Source: Scoparia ambigualis
Lineage: Eukaryota; Arthropoda; Insecta; Lepidoptera; Crambidae
Assembly (NCBI GenBank): GCA_963921215.1
Contig: OY992515.1
Span: forward strand, 22,650,913-22,714,912
Length of the DNA stretch: 64,000 bases
Direction: 5' to 3'
In this document: positions 39,832 through 51,278 of the stretch, piece after piece
Numbering within the stretch: the first letter of the stretch is position 1
Layout: the number at the start of each line of letters is the position of its first letter
Position numbers and translations under genes: made by a program
The notes under the pieces: generated by a model
The model's input: the letters and a program-made list of their open reading frames with translations, nothing else
What the model was told of the DNA's origin: nothing
Database searches by the model: none

Positions 39832-40344
39832 TAATTAACCATCAGAAGTTGTAGTCTACACACTATGTAGTAACATGTAAGTTTTACTATTGAATAAACT
39901 AAAAACTGGTGAAGAATTCAAAGAGTTATTATTTTTAAACATTAATTTTATGAGCAGATGATGTTGCTCGTTTTTTCGCCTACCGCCAAAAAAAAACGGT
40001 TAGTCGGAGACTAGGCAAATGAGAACCGCAAAAGCAGTCCTCTACCATGATAGACTTTCACCTAATAACGACTGCACATGTGCGCAGCGTGACAGGTGGT
40101 GAGCCCATCGCCGCTCTATGCTGTTGGATGTATGTGCAATAAAGTACCTACTCTATGATGTGCAGTCTTTAGCCCGTTAGTCGCCTTTTACGACACACAA
40201 GGGAATAGAGCCCCCTCTATTCCTCTATTGGTAGTATTCTTTCACCGCTCAAACTCAAACATTTATTTGCGAAATATTGTGTACCTACAGAACATTGCGA
40301 TGAGCGACAATGTTTAATTAGCAGGGTCAACAATATTCTGCCTT

Positions 40345-40973
40345 AAGGGGCTACCACACTGTTGTAAACAAGCCCTTCCCACCAGGTCACCTTGGCGGGA
40401 AGCTCGTTTACAACTTGTTGTGAACGAGCTTCCACTTGGTTTGCCACAGTCCACAGTGTTGCCATTTTTAGCAGGATCCTGCTTTATTAGTATATTTAAG
40501 AGTAAAATTTAGGCTACAGCAGGATGTTAAGCATTATCGTAAAATTTAGCATATTTGACATATTTTGTTTTATTTGCGAATTTAAATAGCGCTATTGGCA
40601 TCCCTTACTTGATATACCTAAGTAGTGAGGCAATTTAAAAAAAATGATTATTTTACTGGAGAAAAACGCGATTCAATTTATATAATTATTAGCTAAATAT
40701 TTGCTTTTAAAGATGTAAAAAATACCACGCTGTACATACATTAATATATACGAACTTGGCTTTTTCCAGTAACCACGTTGTATGTAGGTTGTAGGTTGAA
40801 GATAGCGGTTTGTGTGTAATGGTGTTTAAGGCAGTGGCAACACAGCGGTTTTCAACGCGCGCCCGCAAACAAAGGTCGTGGAAAGGTTGACCGAAATGTC
40901 GTTGAAAACAACCTACCACACTGTTGTAAACGGCTGTTGTAAACGTCGGTTTACAACAGTGTGGTAGCCCCTT
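40345..40973. mobile_element. MITE with 25-bp perfect inverted ends
   Basis: AAGGGGCTACCACACTGTTG... (40345-40369) is the exact complement of the end at 40949-40973. GTTGTAAAC/GTTTACAAC words recur in subterminal positions (40361, 40408, 40923, 40935, 40949). 629 bp, no protein assigned. The flanks (CCTT / TATT) give no clear duplication. Confidence 0.75.
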
Positions 40974-41239
40974 TATTTTTACTAAATAGGAATGCAAATC
41001 GTCGCCTCAGAACAACAACGTTCTAAGTGTGTAATTTCAGGTTATTAAAAAATGTGCAGTCTGTAATTTTTTTAATCTAATATTATTCAGCAATCTACTG
41101 TGACCAAACAAATACTAACTATCAATCACCCTATGTGTGAGACCAATGAATTAAAATTAGTTAAGAACTTCTATTAAAGCCTATAATAAAACCTACAAAA
41201 TCTACATAGAACCTTGTTGCTGCACTGATCCATATTTCA
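40974..41239. other. No recognised feature
   Basis: AT-rich. CCTCAGAACAACAACGTTCT (41006) resembles the palindromes at 44432 and 63608. Confidence 0.4.
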
Positions 41240-41525
41240 ACAAAGTACTGAAAACATATTTTTTCGACAACTTTCATAATTTTACGCATGAAGCAATAAT
41301 TCTTACATGAAAATATTTGTATAGATATTCCGCAGGGCACCCCCTTCTTTAAAAAGTAAATTTTAATTTTTAACACAAGCGCGTGATGTTTTTGCAAATT
41401 TCGCAGAATAAAAACATTGCTCTAATTAAATTACTAGGTAGGTCTGAAACTTCAAAGCAGATATGTTCTAATTATAAATATCATTAGATTGATTTTGCTT
41501 TGAAGTTCACTATGAGACTTAGGTA
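41240..41525. repeat. R2 dispersed repeat, partial copy
   Basis: TTTACGCATGAAGCAATAATTC, TATTCCGCAGGGCACCCCCT and AACACAAGCGCGTGATG, then GGTCTGAAACTTCAAAGCAG. Confidence 0.8.
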
Positions 41526-42260
41526 GGGTAGACCGGGTACCATTGTAACATTTTAACTTTAACATTTATTTCTGGCTCCATTTTTAATATCATTGCAATA
41601 GTGTCAATGTGTATTGATATTTAGTTTTTTTGGCTTTAAGGCAGCGTCATCTTTAAGTGTGTAGAAACAATATAAACAGAGATATTTTACATTTAAACGG
41701 AACAGGCGAACTGCTACAAATGTTCTCTACACAGAGTTAGTTGTACCAGATAGGTATGTCATGAAACATACATCGTATTTTAGTACAAAAAATATTTATT
41801 TGAATTACAACATGACAGCAGACCATTTTTTCATTAAACTATTAACAAAGCTTAACAATCTTCTCAAAAGGAAATATAAAAAACCGACAAACTTAGAACA
41901 CAACCTTCCTAGTCTTAGACAATAATTAATCTTAATGTATTGACTACAAAACATGGTTCTTTAGGGCATAAGAGCTACGGTTTTGTAGTTGTGACGCTTA
42001 TAATTAGTCAAAATAACAAATGTTACTAATCAACAAATTGTATAGAAAATCACTTGTAACAATAATAAATTGTTACAAGTGATTTTTGTCCCCGTGGTAC
42101 AATCATCCCTTATTATATAAAAACAAATATTTTTTTCTTCTTATTACGGTAATCAGTCTGTCTTGTTAATAAAATACTTTGTTTGCTTTGTGTTTTAATT
42201 ACTTATTAAGTTAAAAGAATAAAACTATTTTCTATTTATTGTTACTTTCAAATAATATTT
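41526..42260. other. AT-rich sequence with one long perfect hairpin
   Basis: AAAATCACTTGTAACAAT (42046-42063), a 5-base loop, then the exact complement at 42069-42086. TAGACCGGGTACCATTGTAA (41528) and CCCGTGGTACAATCATCCC (42091) may be eroded inverted ends of a ~580-bp MITE. No gene. Confidence 0.55.
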
Positions 42261-42578
42261 GTGAGCGTGCTTGACAGCTCCGGTTACCTATCTGGACAAT
42301 AGGCAGTGAACTACACGTGTTTACGGGTAAACTCTCCTGAGACACTAGTCTTATGAGTACGGAATGAAGAGCGTGCTTCGGCAGGCACTGATTTGGCGTC
42401 AAGACCTAACGCAGTGGCACAGTATATATATGAGCTAAAGCATATTTATACTGTGGCAGTGGTCTCTTGCGCGAGTTGGTTTACTGGCGCAGGGACGTCT
42501 GGCACTTCTTGCATATTCTAACTGTTGGTCTCGAGGTGCCAGTACAAATAAAACTTAGTGAAGTAAGGAGAGGGGATG
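42261..42578 (+). mobile_element. Second copy of the 15012-15865 retroposon, 5'-truncated
   Basis: GTGAGCGTGCTTGACAGCTC ... GAAGTAAGGAGAGGGGATG follows 15596-15865 closely. It carries a 38-bp insert at 42418-42455. No clear target duplication found. Confidence 0.82.
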
Positions 42579-43658
42579 TTCATTTGGTCCACTAGAACCA
42601 AAGGATTCCAAACATGCTAGGCACAAATACTCATCTCTTCAGTGCTTGAGTCACTTTCTTCAGTCTTTTCTTTAGTCTTAGGTTTTTTTGCTTTTGATTT
42701 AGGTTCAGTTTTCGTTTTGGATTTAGAATTCACAATATTTTTTTTACTCTTTTAGTTTTTTTCTTTCGTTCAGTTTCTTCTGTATCTGTCTATATTGCAG
42801 TTTTTGTCTTCTTTCGTCCGTTGTTTGCATGGAGGTGCTTTTTGTAAGGGTACCTTATATAAGACTTATATTGTGATGTACCTCCGGGTATGGTTGTTCC
42901 GCTACAACCATCAGCGAAAATTTGCTACAATCGTCCCCTCAAGGGGAAACAACGTAACACGTTTAAAACGTAAAATTTTCGCTAATTTAAACTGAAATTT
43001 GAAAATAATAATTTTAAAATTTAAATAAATACACTCATTCCACTGCTAAAATACAGCCAACAATAGCAAGAAACGTTTAAAATACAATTGGGTAAAAATT
43101 AAAACGAGGTTTTACAATTACGATCAATGAAATTAGACGGAAAAAATTTACTTTGACTACGTTAAAATTTCTCTTTGCCGTCACAAGCGTCCGCGTCGAG
43201 CTACGTGCGCGGGCCGGGGTACAGACAGTTAGTCGACACGTGTTAGGAGCCCTTGATATTACCCTGCCTTGAGGGAAAGAGAACGGGCGTGCGGGGCGTA
43301 GTTATAGAGATATTCCCGATGATACTACTGTACCCTGCTAAAACCGTTCTACCCTATATCAGTTTCTGCGATCGCGCGGCACCCCCTTTATGAATATAAC
43401 TTAAATTTTAAGTAAGTAAAAGACAATGACCTAAGACACAAGGGTTTACTAAAGACTAGCAGCCTGCCAGCTGAAAGGATCTGAAAAGAAACCGATCCTT
43501 TAAGTTTTTATTAAAGATTAGCGATCCGTCCGCTTAGAGGTTCTAAAAAACCGTTTCTTTAATATCTAGTGCAGCGATTCCTAAAGAGTTTCGCGTATCA
43601 GTTGCTATTTTTATATCTTTAGTAGATTGTACTTTTTTTTCTTTTACCGTTTTTTGAA
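42579..43658. other. No gene recognised
   Basis: T-rich on the + strand at 42640-42830 (weak lysine-rich frames on the minus strand, low complexity). AAACCGTTTCTTTAA-like and GATCGCGCGGCACCCCC (43370, R2 end) words follow. 42795-42995 has an open frame without family features. Confidence 0.45.
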
Positions 43659-43985
43659 CCGCCTCTGAGGTCTAGTAGCTAAGCCACCGGTCTCCGACCC
43701 AGAGGTCCCGGGTTCGATTCCCAGCGGGGGTTACATCTTTGTTTTCTTGGTTTGGTGAGTGTTAGGGCTGTTAAGTCCACCTGGCTAGCTACCACCATCT
43801 TATCTAAGTCTGTCGCCATAGCAACGACTTATAGCATTGTTGTGTTTCGGCAGTTTAGAGATAAGATAGCTAGTTCCTCAGTAGTTGAGGATTCCGGATG
43901 AAGCGCTTTCACCTTCGGCGTTATCGTCACTTACCATCAGGTGAGATGAAGGCCAGCGCTTACCCGCTAAAAAACAAAAAAAAAT
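43659..43985 (+). mobile_element. tRNA-derived SINE copy
   Basis: CCGCCTCTGAGGTCTAGTAG, B-box GGTTCGATTCC (about 43713), TAGCTACCACCATCTTATC, GCGCTTACCCGCTAAAAAAC. The best-preserved copy of this family here. Confidence 0.88.
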
Positions 43986-46339
43986 AAGCATTTCGGTTTC
44001 CCATATAAACGCCAAGTTCAAATTTTTACAAACTAATAAGCCAATTTTAATGTAACTAGGCATGCTTAAGTAAAATGCAGGGTTCTCAACACTTTGTAGA
44101 TAATAAAAAACGTATGTTTAGCTGCGTTATTGTGATTTGAAGTCCATTAAAATCGCAATAATATTTATAAACGACACACATGACACACGACAAAAACCTG
44201 AACTTCTGACGTGTAAGTACCTACGTGTGCTTTTGAATGTAAATATTATCGGGAAAAATACATTGATTTAAGTAAAAATTATATTATTGTTTAACTCAAT
44301 GGAAAAATACGTGAAGTTTCAATTCGCTTGTTTCGTTATCCAAAATATAATTTTCTGATCGCAAAACATCTTGAGAAACCGACATTTTGGCGAAAACGAC
44401 ATCATGTGCCCATGAACCTTATAGGTTCATGCCTCAGAACAATATTGTTCTGAGGTTCATGCATGTACCATAGAGTGCAACAATATTCTAACTGTCATAC
44501 AAAAGTCATTTAAGACAGTGTTACACATTCATTTATTATTCTGAGGTGTTACAGAAAGAAAAAAATTTTTTTTACATACAACTTTGTTTCACTGTGCATA
44601 AATCCGTTTCTAATGAAGTTTTTGAATATTTTAATTGACAGATAGAACCCCTAATTGAGTACCTACTTTCATAGACAATTTTTATCAATTTTTTTTCAAT
44701 ATTTATAGAAGATGAACCTTGTTGTACTGCTGTGGTGACGAAATATGAATAGAATAATAATTTTAAAATTTTATAGGTAAACAGAACAGCATAGGTACTT
44801 ACATGATAGCAAAATCCAAATTTAAATAATTATTTAATTAAATGTCAATAGAATAAGCAAATTATAAATCTAATACAATATGTCTATTAACATTTCAATA
44901 AAATAATTAAAAATAAATACACATTTAAGTACTTAGATATAATTATTGTTGATTTATGTAGGTACTTACTCACTATATAATGGAGTAGAAGTTGTGCTGT
45001 AAGAACTTTTTAAATATTTTTTTTAAACTTACTCACCTATAAGTATTTTGTGGAATTGTACGTAGTTGGTAATTGACGTAATTATTTCTACTAATCCGCA
45101 AAACACCACAAAACCTCGAGTTGGTGTTTCACGTAAGTATAATATATGGTTTTATGCGTCTAAAGGGTGTCGAGGGGTGCAGGATTTCGTCGGATTAAAA
45201 TGTACGACTGCCCTACTCCTGTAGGTCACGTGATAGCTTAGAAGCGTAACAATTGTCAGGAATTTCGAGGTTATTTTTTTTATTAGACAACAAAAATCTA
45301 GCTCCATACAAAAATTTAAATAATATTTTTTTCATTTTCTTTTTCCTAAAAAACTATTTTTTCGAATTTTTTCCTTTTTTTTTGATAGGTGGTTTTTCGT
45401 CAGTTTCTAAAAAAAATTAGAGTGTATTTTTTATACACCCCCTTTGCGACCCCCGGACTAAAGATAGACATAGGTAATTATGCTGTCGCGGACTTTTTTT
45501 AGTACTTTCAAAGGTGAACAATTCTGTCATAAGTACTTGATTTTTGCGAAACTTCAACCGTTTACGCAGTGCACGCAGCGGAAGCTCTCAAAAAAAAACA
45601 AAAAAAAAAACCCCGATTTTGAAACATTCTTCGTAGGAGCTCTGCTCCTATTGGTCTTAGCGTGATGATTATGTATGGCCTATAGCCTTCCTCGATAAAT
45701 GGGCTATCTAACACTGAAAGAATTTTTCAAATCGGACCAGTAGTTCCAGAGATTAGCGCGTTCAAGCAAACTAACATACAAACTAACTCTTCAGTTTTAT
45801 AATATTAAAATTAAAGTAAGATTTAGTTAGGTAGCCATAAATACAGTAAGCATTTAAAAAAAATTACATTTGGGTATGATGGCTAATTTATTTTTTCTCG
45901 AGTCTCGTATGTTTGATTTTAGTGTGTTACATTTTGTAAAAATATTCTGAGTATTTCCTTCTTAACAGACATTTTTTCCAGTATATGCGAAAACTTTTCA
46001 GACTTTTTGATCAGGACGTACTGATTCCGACTAAGTAATTGATGGCCATTGCAATAATAATAAAACTTACATGTCAGCTTTCCATTTGCAATTTTTTTGT
46101 CTGGGAAGGAATATTAAAATTATGGTCATACTACTTCTCCTTTTATCAAATAAAACCTCTTCATAAATACAGGTAGGTACTACGAAGATGACGTAATATC
46201 TTCTTCTCTCAGAATAATATGCTCTAGTTATTTGCTTCTTTCTTCACTTCATAAAATGTAGGAAACCATACATTGTAATTACTTTGGGTAACTAATTAAA
46301 AATACAAAATTAAATTTATAAAAAGAAATCATGTAACTA
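43986..46339. other. AT-rich intergenic sequence, little recognised
   Basis: Contains stacked palindromes at 44411-44455 and a Helitron-related stretch at about 45665-45805 (GCCTTCCTCGATAAATGGGC, TTTTTCAAATCGGACCAGTA). No ORF with family features. Confidence 0.5.
44411..44455. repeat. Two adjoining perfect palindromes
   Basis: CATGAACCT-TAT-AGGTTCATG (44411-44431) abuts a 24-bp palindrome (44432-44455, half-site CCTCAGAACAAT). TTCATGCATG follows. Confidence 0.8.
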
Positions 46340-46875
46340 GGTACTATTATTATTGCAATGGCAATCAAAACTAGTAATGCCACTGTTTAGGTTACAAAAG
46401 GTTCTCGGCTCTTTCTTGGGGCAAGGTATACACTATTATAATAAAATACCAAGTACTATACTAGATTTACCTTTAGATAAGTTTAAGAATCATGTAAAAT
46501 CTTGTTTACTTAGGAAAGGTTATTTATTACACAGTCAAGGAATATTTAGAAGACAAAACAGCCTGGTTATAATAATATATTTACATTGTTTTTTTTCTTA
46601 ATCCATTGTCTTTTATGACATTACATAACTGATTGTATAATTTGGTAACAAAACGTTGTTTTGTAAATGTCGTTACTTCTATATTATTTTAAAGCTGTGG
46701 AGTTTGTTGTGCCCGTTCTTCTCCACAGCTAAAAGACTTCCTGAATGGGTGGGGTGGGTGGGTGGGTTCCTATGCCTATCCATCCATAAAAAAATAAATT
46801 TAGACGATTCAAAATGCTTAATTTAAGCTTACTGAATAAAGATATATTGATTTTGATTTTGATTTTGATTAATTA
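46340..46875 (+). pseudogene. LINE 3' end (Jockey-type C-terminus) with TTTGAT tail
   Basis: The frame contains GIHYYNKIPSTILDLPLDKF and NHVKSCLLRKGYL, the usual end of lepidopteran Jockey-like RT proteins. A 3' UTR with GGGTGG repeats (46747-46775) and an AATAAAGATATATTGATTTTGATT...n tail closes at about 46873. The 5' part is absent. Confidence 0.75.
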
Positions 46876-47159
46876 CTTAGCCGGAATCAGTAGGTCCTGA
46901 TCACCGATAAATAGTCTTCGTGTTCTATGTTTTTCAAATAAGGGTTTACAAGATTCTTTGTTTGTTTATCCCGTTACTCGACACGGTCACAGATTAAATA
47001 TTAGTACCTAGGTATTACACGGTTAACGGACGACGGTCAATTAAATATAAATGTTTGTACGGGCATCACTTGAGAACGGCTGCACCTATTTAGCTGATTA
47101 TTTTTTTGTTGTGTCTGTGATTAACAACTAAGTAGGTTTGTATGAAAGACAATTTGTGG

Positions 47160-47605
47160 AAATTCATCTGCAACTGCAACGTACTCCTCTGGTTTTGCGG
47201 GTGTCCATGGGCGGCGGTGATTACTTCCCATCAGGTGACCCGCCTGCTCGATTGCCAACGCATCTGCGACTCCTCTGGTTTTGCGGGTGTCCATGGGCGG
47301 CGGTGATTACTTCCCATCAGGTGACCCGCCTGCTCGATTGCCAACGCATCTGCGACTCCTCTGGTTTTGCGGGTGTCCATGGGCGGCGGTGATTACTTCC
47401 CATCAGGTGACCCGCCTGCTCGATTGCCAACGCATCTGCGACTCCTCTGGTTTTGCGGGTGTCCATGGGCGGCGGTGATTACTTCCCATCAGGTGACCCG
47501 CCTGCTCGATTGCCAACGCATCTGCGACTCCTCTGGTTTTGCGGGTGTCCATGGGCGGCGGTGATTACTTCCCATCAGGTGACCCGCCTGCTCGATTGCC
47601 TCCTT
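47160..47605 (+). repeat. 86-bp minisatellite made of R6 sequence
   Basis: Five units, CTCCTCTGGT at 47184, 47270, 47356, 47442 and 47528, almost identical by eye. The unit is an internal piece of R6 (TTGCGGGTGTCCATGGGCGG, ATCAGGTGACCCGCCTGCTC). The repeated 65-residue frames are by-products of the tandem copies. Confidence 0.93.
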
Positions 47606-47626
47606 TTAAAGTAGGGAAGAAGTAAT

Positions 47627-47962
47627 AAAAAAACCGACCAAGTGCGAGTCGGGCTCGCGGAGTCGGACACGAAGGGTTCCGTACCATTATCTATACAACA
47701 TTAGCCACTATTTATATTATAACATACGTTTGTTGTATGGGGGCCCCCCTGAAATATTTATTATGTTTTGTTTTAGTATTTTTTGTTATAGCGGCAACAG
47801 AAATACATCATGTGTGAAAATTTGAACAGTGTAGCTCGGTCTATCACGGTTCATGAGATATACAGCCTGGTGACAGACAGACAGATGGACGGACGGACGG
47901 ACAGTGGAGTTTTAGTAATAGAGTCGCGTTTTTAATCTTTAGGTACGGAATCCTTAAAATTT
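47627..47962. repeat. Dispersed lepidopteran repeat (AAACCGACCAAGTGCGAGTC type)
   Basis: GACCAAGTGCGAGTCGGGCT, GAAGGGTTCCGTACCATTAT, GACAGACAGACAGATGGACG and TTAGGTACGGAATCCTTAAA. I recognise it as a widespread lepidopteran repeat but cannot name its class with confidence. Begins and ends with near-inverted TTCCGTACC/GGTACGGAA words. Confidence 0.65.
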
Positions 47963-48089
47963 AGTGGTTGTCATGGATGCATAAATAAAAATAAAAAGTA
48001 AGTAGAGCATTGACCTCAAAAGCTACCTACAGAAAAAAAGTTAGATCGGGTTTTATTTTCAACTTGCTATGATTCTTATACATACACAC

Positions 48090-48350
48090 AATTATAATGA
48101 CGAGTATTATCCCCCAAGGGTTAGTCAGAGACCAGGCAATAAGGACAGCAAAAGCAGTCCTCTACCATAGTGCATTTTGCACCAAATAGCGACTTGTACG
48201 CAGCGTTACAGGTGGTGAGCCCTTTGCCGCTCTATGCTGTTAGATGTCTTATGTGCAGTCTTTAGTTCGTTAGTCGCCTTTTACGACACCAAAGGGAAGA
48301 GAGAAGGTGGTAGTAATCATTCACCGCTAAGCGACATGGTTCTTCTTATA
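48090..48350 (-). repeat. R1 copy
   Basis: ATGACGAGTATTATCCCCCA through CTTTGCCGCTCTATGCTGTT to TTCACCGCTAAGCGACATGG. Confidence 0.87.
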
Positions 48351-48861
48351 TGCTTTTAGAAAGTAAGATTCATCGCCAACTATCCACGGAACTGACGTGA
48401 TAAAAACATACACAATGACAAATTGATTGATAAATTGAACCTACTTTTGCAACATCGTGTTTTATTAGGAGTAGGGCAACTATTTTTAGAAAAATAAAAT
48501 TCTGTGTTGTGTGATAAATTAAAATCCCCTAAACAAATAAATTTTAAATGCAAATGTTGCAAAATTGTACAAATTCTTTTTCTCACACCCACGCCTCTAC
48601 ACTAGGGTTGCCACCTTTTTTTAGGACGAATACAGTATTTTTTCATTTTGTTAGAACAAAAATAAAGTACCTACATAGCATCAAAATAGTACATTATTAC
48701 CCTAGGGGTGAAAGTAGCTTATCTACTCCCGAGACGGGGTTTGGCGGCCGACGACGTAGCGAGGGCGCCAATAGTTCGAGGGAGTAAATAAGTCTTTCAT
48801 CCGAGGTAAACACTGTGCTTTTAATTACGAACATAAGGAAAGAAAAAACAAAAACACGAAT

Positions 48862-49465
48862 GTCTTTAGTCCGTTAGTCGCCTTTTACGACACCCAAGGG
48901 AAGAGAGGGGTTGTAGTATTATTTTGATGAGCCCATCGCCGCTCTATGCTGTTGGATGTATGTGCAGTCTTTAGTTTGTTAGTCGCCTTTTACAACACCC
49001 AAGGGATGAAAGGGATTGGTAGTATTATTTCGATGAGCCCATTGCCGCTCTATGCTGTTGGATGTATGTGCAGTCTTTAGCCCGTTAGTCGCCTTTTACG
49101 ACACCGAAGAGAAGAGAGGGGTTGGTAGTATAATTTTGATGAGCCCATCGCCGCTCTATGCTGTTGGTTGTATGTGCAGTCTTTAGTCCGTTAGTCGCCC
49201 TTAACGACACCGAAGAGAAGAGAGGGTTTGGTAGTATTATTTTGATGAGCCCATCGCCGCTCTATGCTGTTGGATGTATGTGCAGTCTTTAGTCCGTTAG
49301 TCGCCTTTTACAACACCCAAGGGATGAAAGGAATAGGTAGTATTATTTTGATGAGCCCATCGCCGCTCTATGCTGTAGGATGTATACATGTGCAGTCTTT
49401 GATCCGTTAGTCACCTTTTACGACACCCAAGGGAAGAGATGTGTTGTTAGTATTATTTTAATAAT
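48862..49465 (-). repeat. Tandem array of ~105-bp units cut from R1
   Basis: GTCTTTAG-type anchors at 48862, 48967, 49073, 49179, 49284 and 49394 (steps 105, 106, 106, 105, 110). Each unit holds GTTAGTCGCCTTTTACGACA, GGTAGTATTATTTTGATGAG and CGCCGCTCTATGCTGTTGGA, that is, one end of R1 joined to its middle. Confidence 0.92.
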
Positions 49466-49646
49466 AAGTCACAATTACACATGTCAGAAAAACGATTCTA
49501 CCTAGGGCGGAAAAGTACTACTTTCCACCCGCTCCTCAGGCAACATCAGACCATTGTGGTAAATGTACGTAGTACATTAAAACTCAATGCTTCAGACCTA
49601 CTTTCCGAGTATGAGGAATGAAAAGAGTTTTTATTTATTTGTCCCT
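49466..49646. other. No recognised feature
   Basis: Short AT-rich stretch between the R1 array and R2; TACTTTCCACCCGCTCCTC near 49518. Confidence 0.4.
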
Positions 49647-50185
49647 AAGGGGATCCTGCCATAGAGCACTATAGGATCCTGCCTTCTGCACGAAATTGTG
49701 AAAATTTACGTATTTTTAAGTAACTTGTACTATGCGCTGAATCAGTTAAATACATTCAAAGAAACTACGTAAGATAACCTAATCATTGCACAAGGTCGTA
49801 GCCTTGTTGAAATTTGAAACAAATTCTTTAAACAATAACAAACAATACCTACATAAATCTAATGACTCCTAAAAACATTTTTTTTCGACAACTCGTTTAA
49901 TTTTACGCATGAAACAATAATTCTTACATGAAAATATTTGTATTGATATTCCGCAGGTCACCCCATCTTAAAAAGTAAATTTTAATTTTTAACACAAGCG
50001 CGTGATGGTTTTGTATATTTCGCAGAATAAATACATTGCTCTAATCAAATTCCGAGGTCGGAAACTTCAAAACAGAATTGTTCTAATTTTAAACAACAAT
50101 ATGATTGATTTTGCTTTAAAGTTCAATAAGAGAGTTATGTCAGTTTTTGCGATCGCGCGGCACCCTTCTAAGGACAAAGGGGTTA
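49647..50185. repeat. R2 dispersed repeat, longest copy
   Basis: From AAGGGGATCCTGCCATAGAG through CTATGCGCTGAATCAGTTAA, TATTCCGCAGGTCACCCC and AACACAAGCGCGTGATG to TTGCGATCGCGCGGCACCC. Defines the family length of about 0.5 kb. No ORF. Confidence 0.8.
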
Positions 50186-50229
50186 ACCCCTTGAGCACCG
50201 TAAAACCAGACACAAAAATTTAAAATCAA

Positions 50230-50460
50230 TTGTTTCGCGACCGCGCGGCGGTCTTATGGCCTATTGAAAACGTATTTTTGTTGCACTTTGCGACATTCAA
50301 CAAATATTTGTCCTAATTACTCCCTTGCACACCGCGTCGTCTATTTGGTACGGGCACGTCCCCGGGCGGTCGGCGCGCTTCAACCGAAAATCGTTGCAAA
50401 GTGGTAAAGCGACGGTGACCCCGACCGTACATACACTGGCACTATCAATTTACACATTTT
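50230..50460 (+). repeat. R5 repeat, second copy
   Basis: ACCGCGTCGTCTATTTGGTA and GGGCACGTCCCCGGGCGGTC; the inverted relative is at 11880-11930. CGACGGTGACCCCGACCGTA is the last recognisable match. Confidence 0.5.
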
Positions 50461-51278
50461 TGTCTAATGTATATAGGTGTCTCTAATGTAATAATGTCAA
50501 TTCTAAGCGATAAAATCAAAGAATTCAACTACCTACTAAATATATAACTTTTTTAGCATCCAAGTAAGTAGGTTGGTACTTATGCAGTATGGTAGTACTT
50601 ATAAAAATAAACAAAATCAAAATTATTTATTTAATCTAGGCTACAATAATTGAGCACTATGAATGTCGCTATGTCATCGGTTCGTAAGTCTAACTATGAG
50701 GCGGGAGCCTTGTACTGAGAAAGAACCGGCAAGAAACTCAGCAAGGGCATTTCTTTTCTTATTATATTAAATTAATAATAATAGACATTATGTAACTAGT
50801 AAACATATTAGCACACCTAAGTATTTAATAAAAAATAAAAATACAGAACCAAAGGTTTACTACCATAGTCTTTGTATACCACGTAACAAAAAACGGTTAT
50901 CGTATCTAATTTTAGCTGCACAAAAGTACATAAATTAAAACCTTTTTTTTCCTCATCGCGTGGGACCGAGTTATATTTAGCCTGTTAGCGTTTCACGGTG
51001 AAGCCTCTTTGCGGTCGCCCAGTGACGTAAATCAAGGGTGGGATGTAGATTATTACATACTAATGACCTACTTTAGGTCCTGTGGAAATGTACTGCGTAA
51101 AATATAAAAGGGGGTTTTTACTCAACCAACGCAAGCCGCGTTTGGCCTTTATCTCATTCACGATATGACGCGTAGCCGAGTGGTCAACAAACGCTCGGCC
51201 CAATATATAATTCTGTATCAGAGGTCCCTAGTTATTTAACGAAACGTTGAAAAAACCGGGCGGCTGTGGCTCGTTAAA
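50461..51278. other. Intergenic, with a LINE-tail fragment and tRNA-like debris
   Basis: 50607-50780 (minus) resembles a LINE 3' end (AAGAAATGCCCTTGCTGAGT, CTTGCCGGTTCTTTCTCAGT) with an AATTTTGATTTTG-like tail. 51166-51245 carries GACGCGTAGCCGAGTGGTCA (A-box-like) and CAGAGGTCCCTAGTTATT (eroded B-box), a decayed SINE. Confidence 0.45.

Larger units (their letters stand above)
34311..39997 (-). mobile_element. Near full-length CR1/L2-like LINE (5.7 kb)
   Basis: ORF1 (39831 down), spacer, ORF2 (37617-34693), 3' UTR and a (TTTA)n tail at 34312-34333 on the + strand view. GGTTA at 34307-34311 and 39998-40002 is a possible short duplication. ORF1 carries a 726-bp hAT-type MITE. ORF2 is fully open. 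Confidence 0.85.
34284..40260 (-). repeat. R1 copy split by the CR1/L2-like LINE
   Basis: The 3' end of R1 (GACTATTATCCCCGAAGGGT, 34290-34310) continues at 39998 (GGTTAGTCGGAGACTAGGCA) and runs to about 40255. The two parts fit together if the LINE 34311-39997 is removed. Confidence 0.85.

Noticed and set aside
43659..43735. tRNA gene
   Set aside because: A- and B-boxes are present but there is no complete cloverleaf or acceptor stem, and the unit continues into a SINE body shared by four copies.
45480..45665. Small ORF beginning MLSRTFFSTFKGEQF
   Set aside because: Short, ends in low-complexity lysine/asparagine codons, and the region resembles dispersed repeat sequence; not supportable.
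47138..47564. Repeated 65-residue proteins
   Set aside because: Products of the 86-bp tandem repeat frame; no start context or family.
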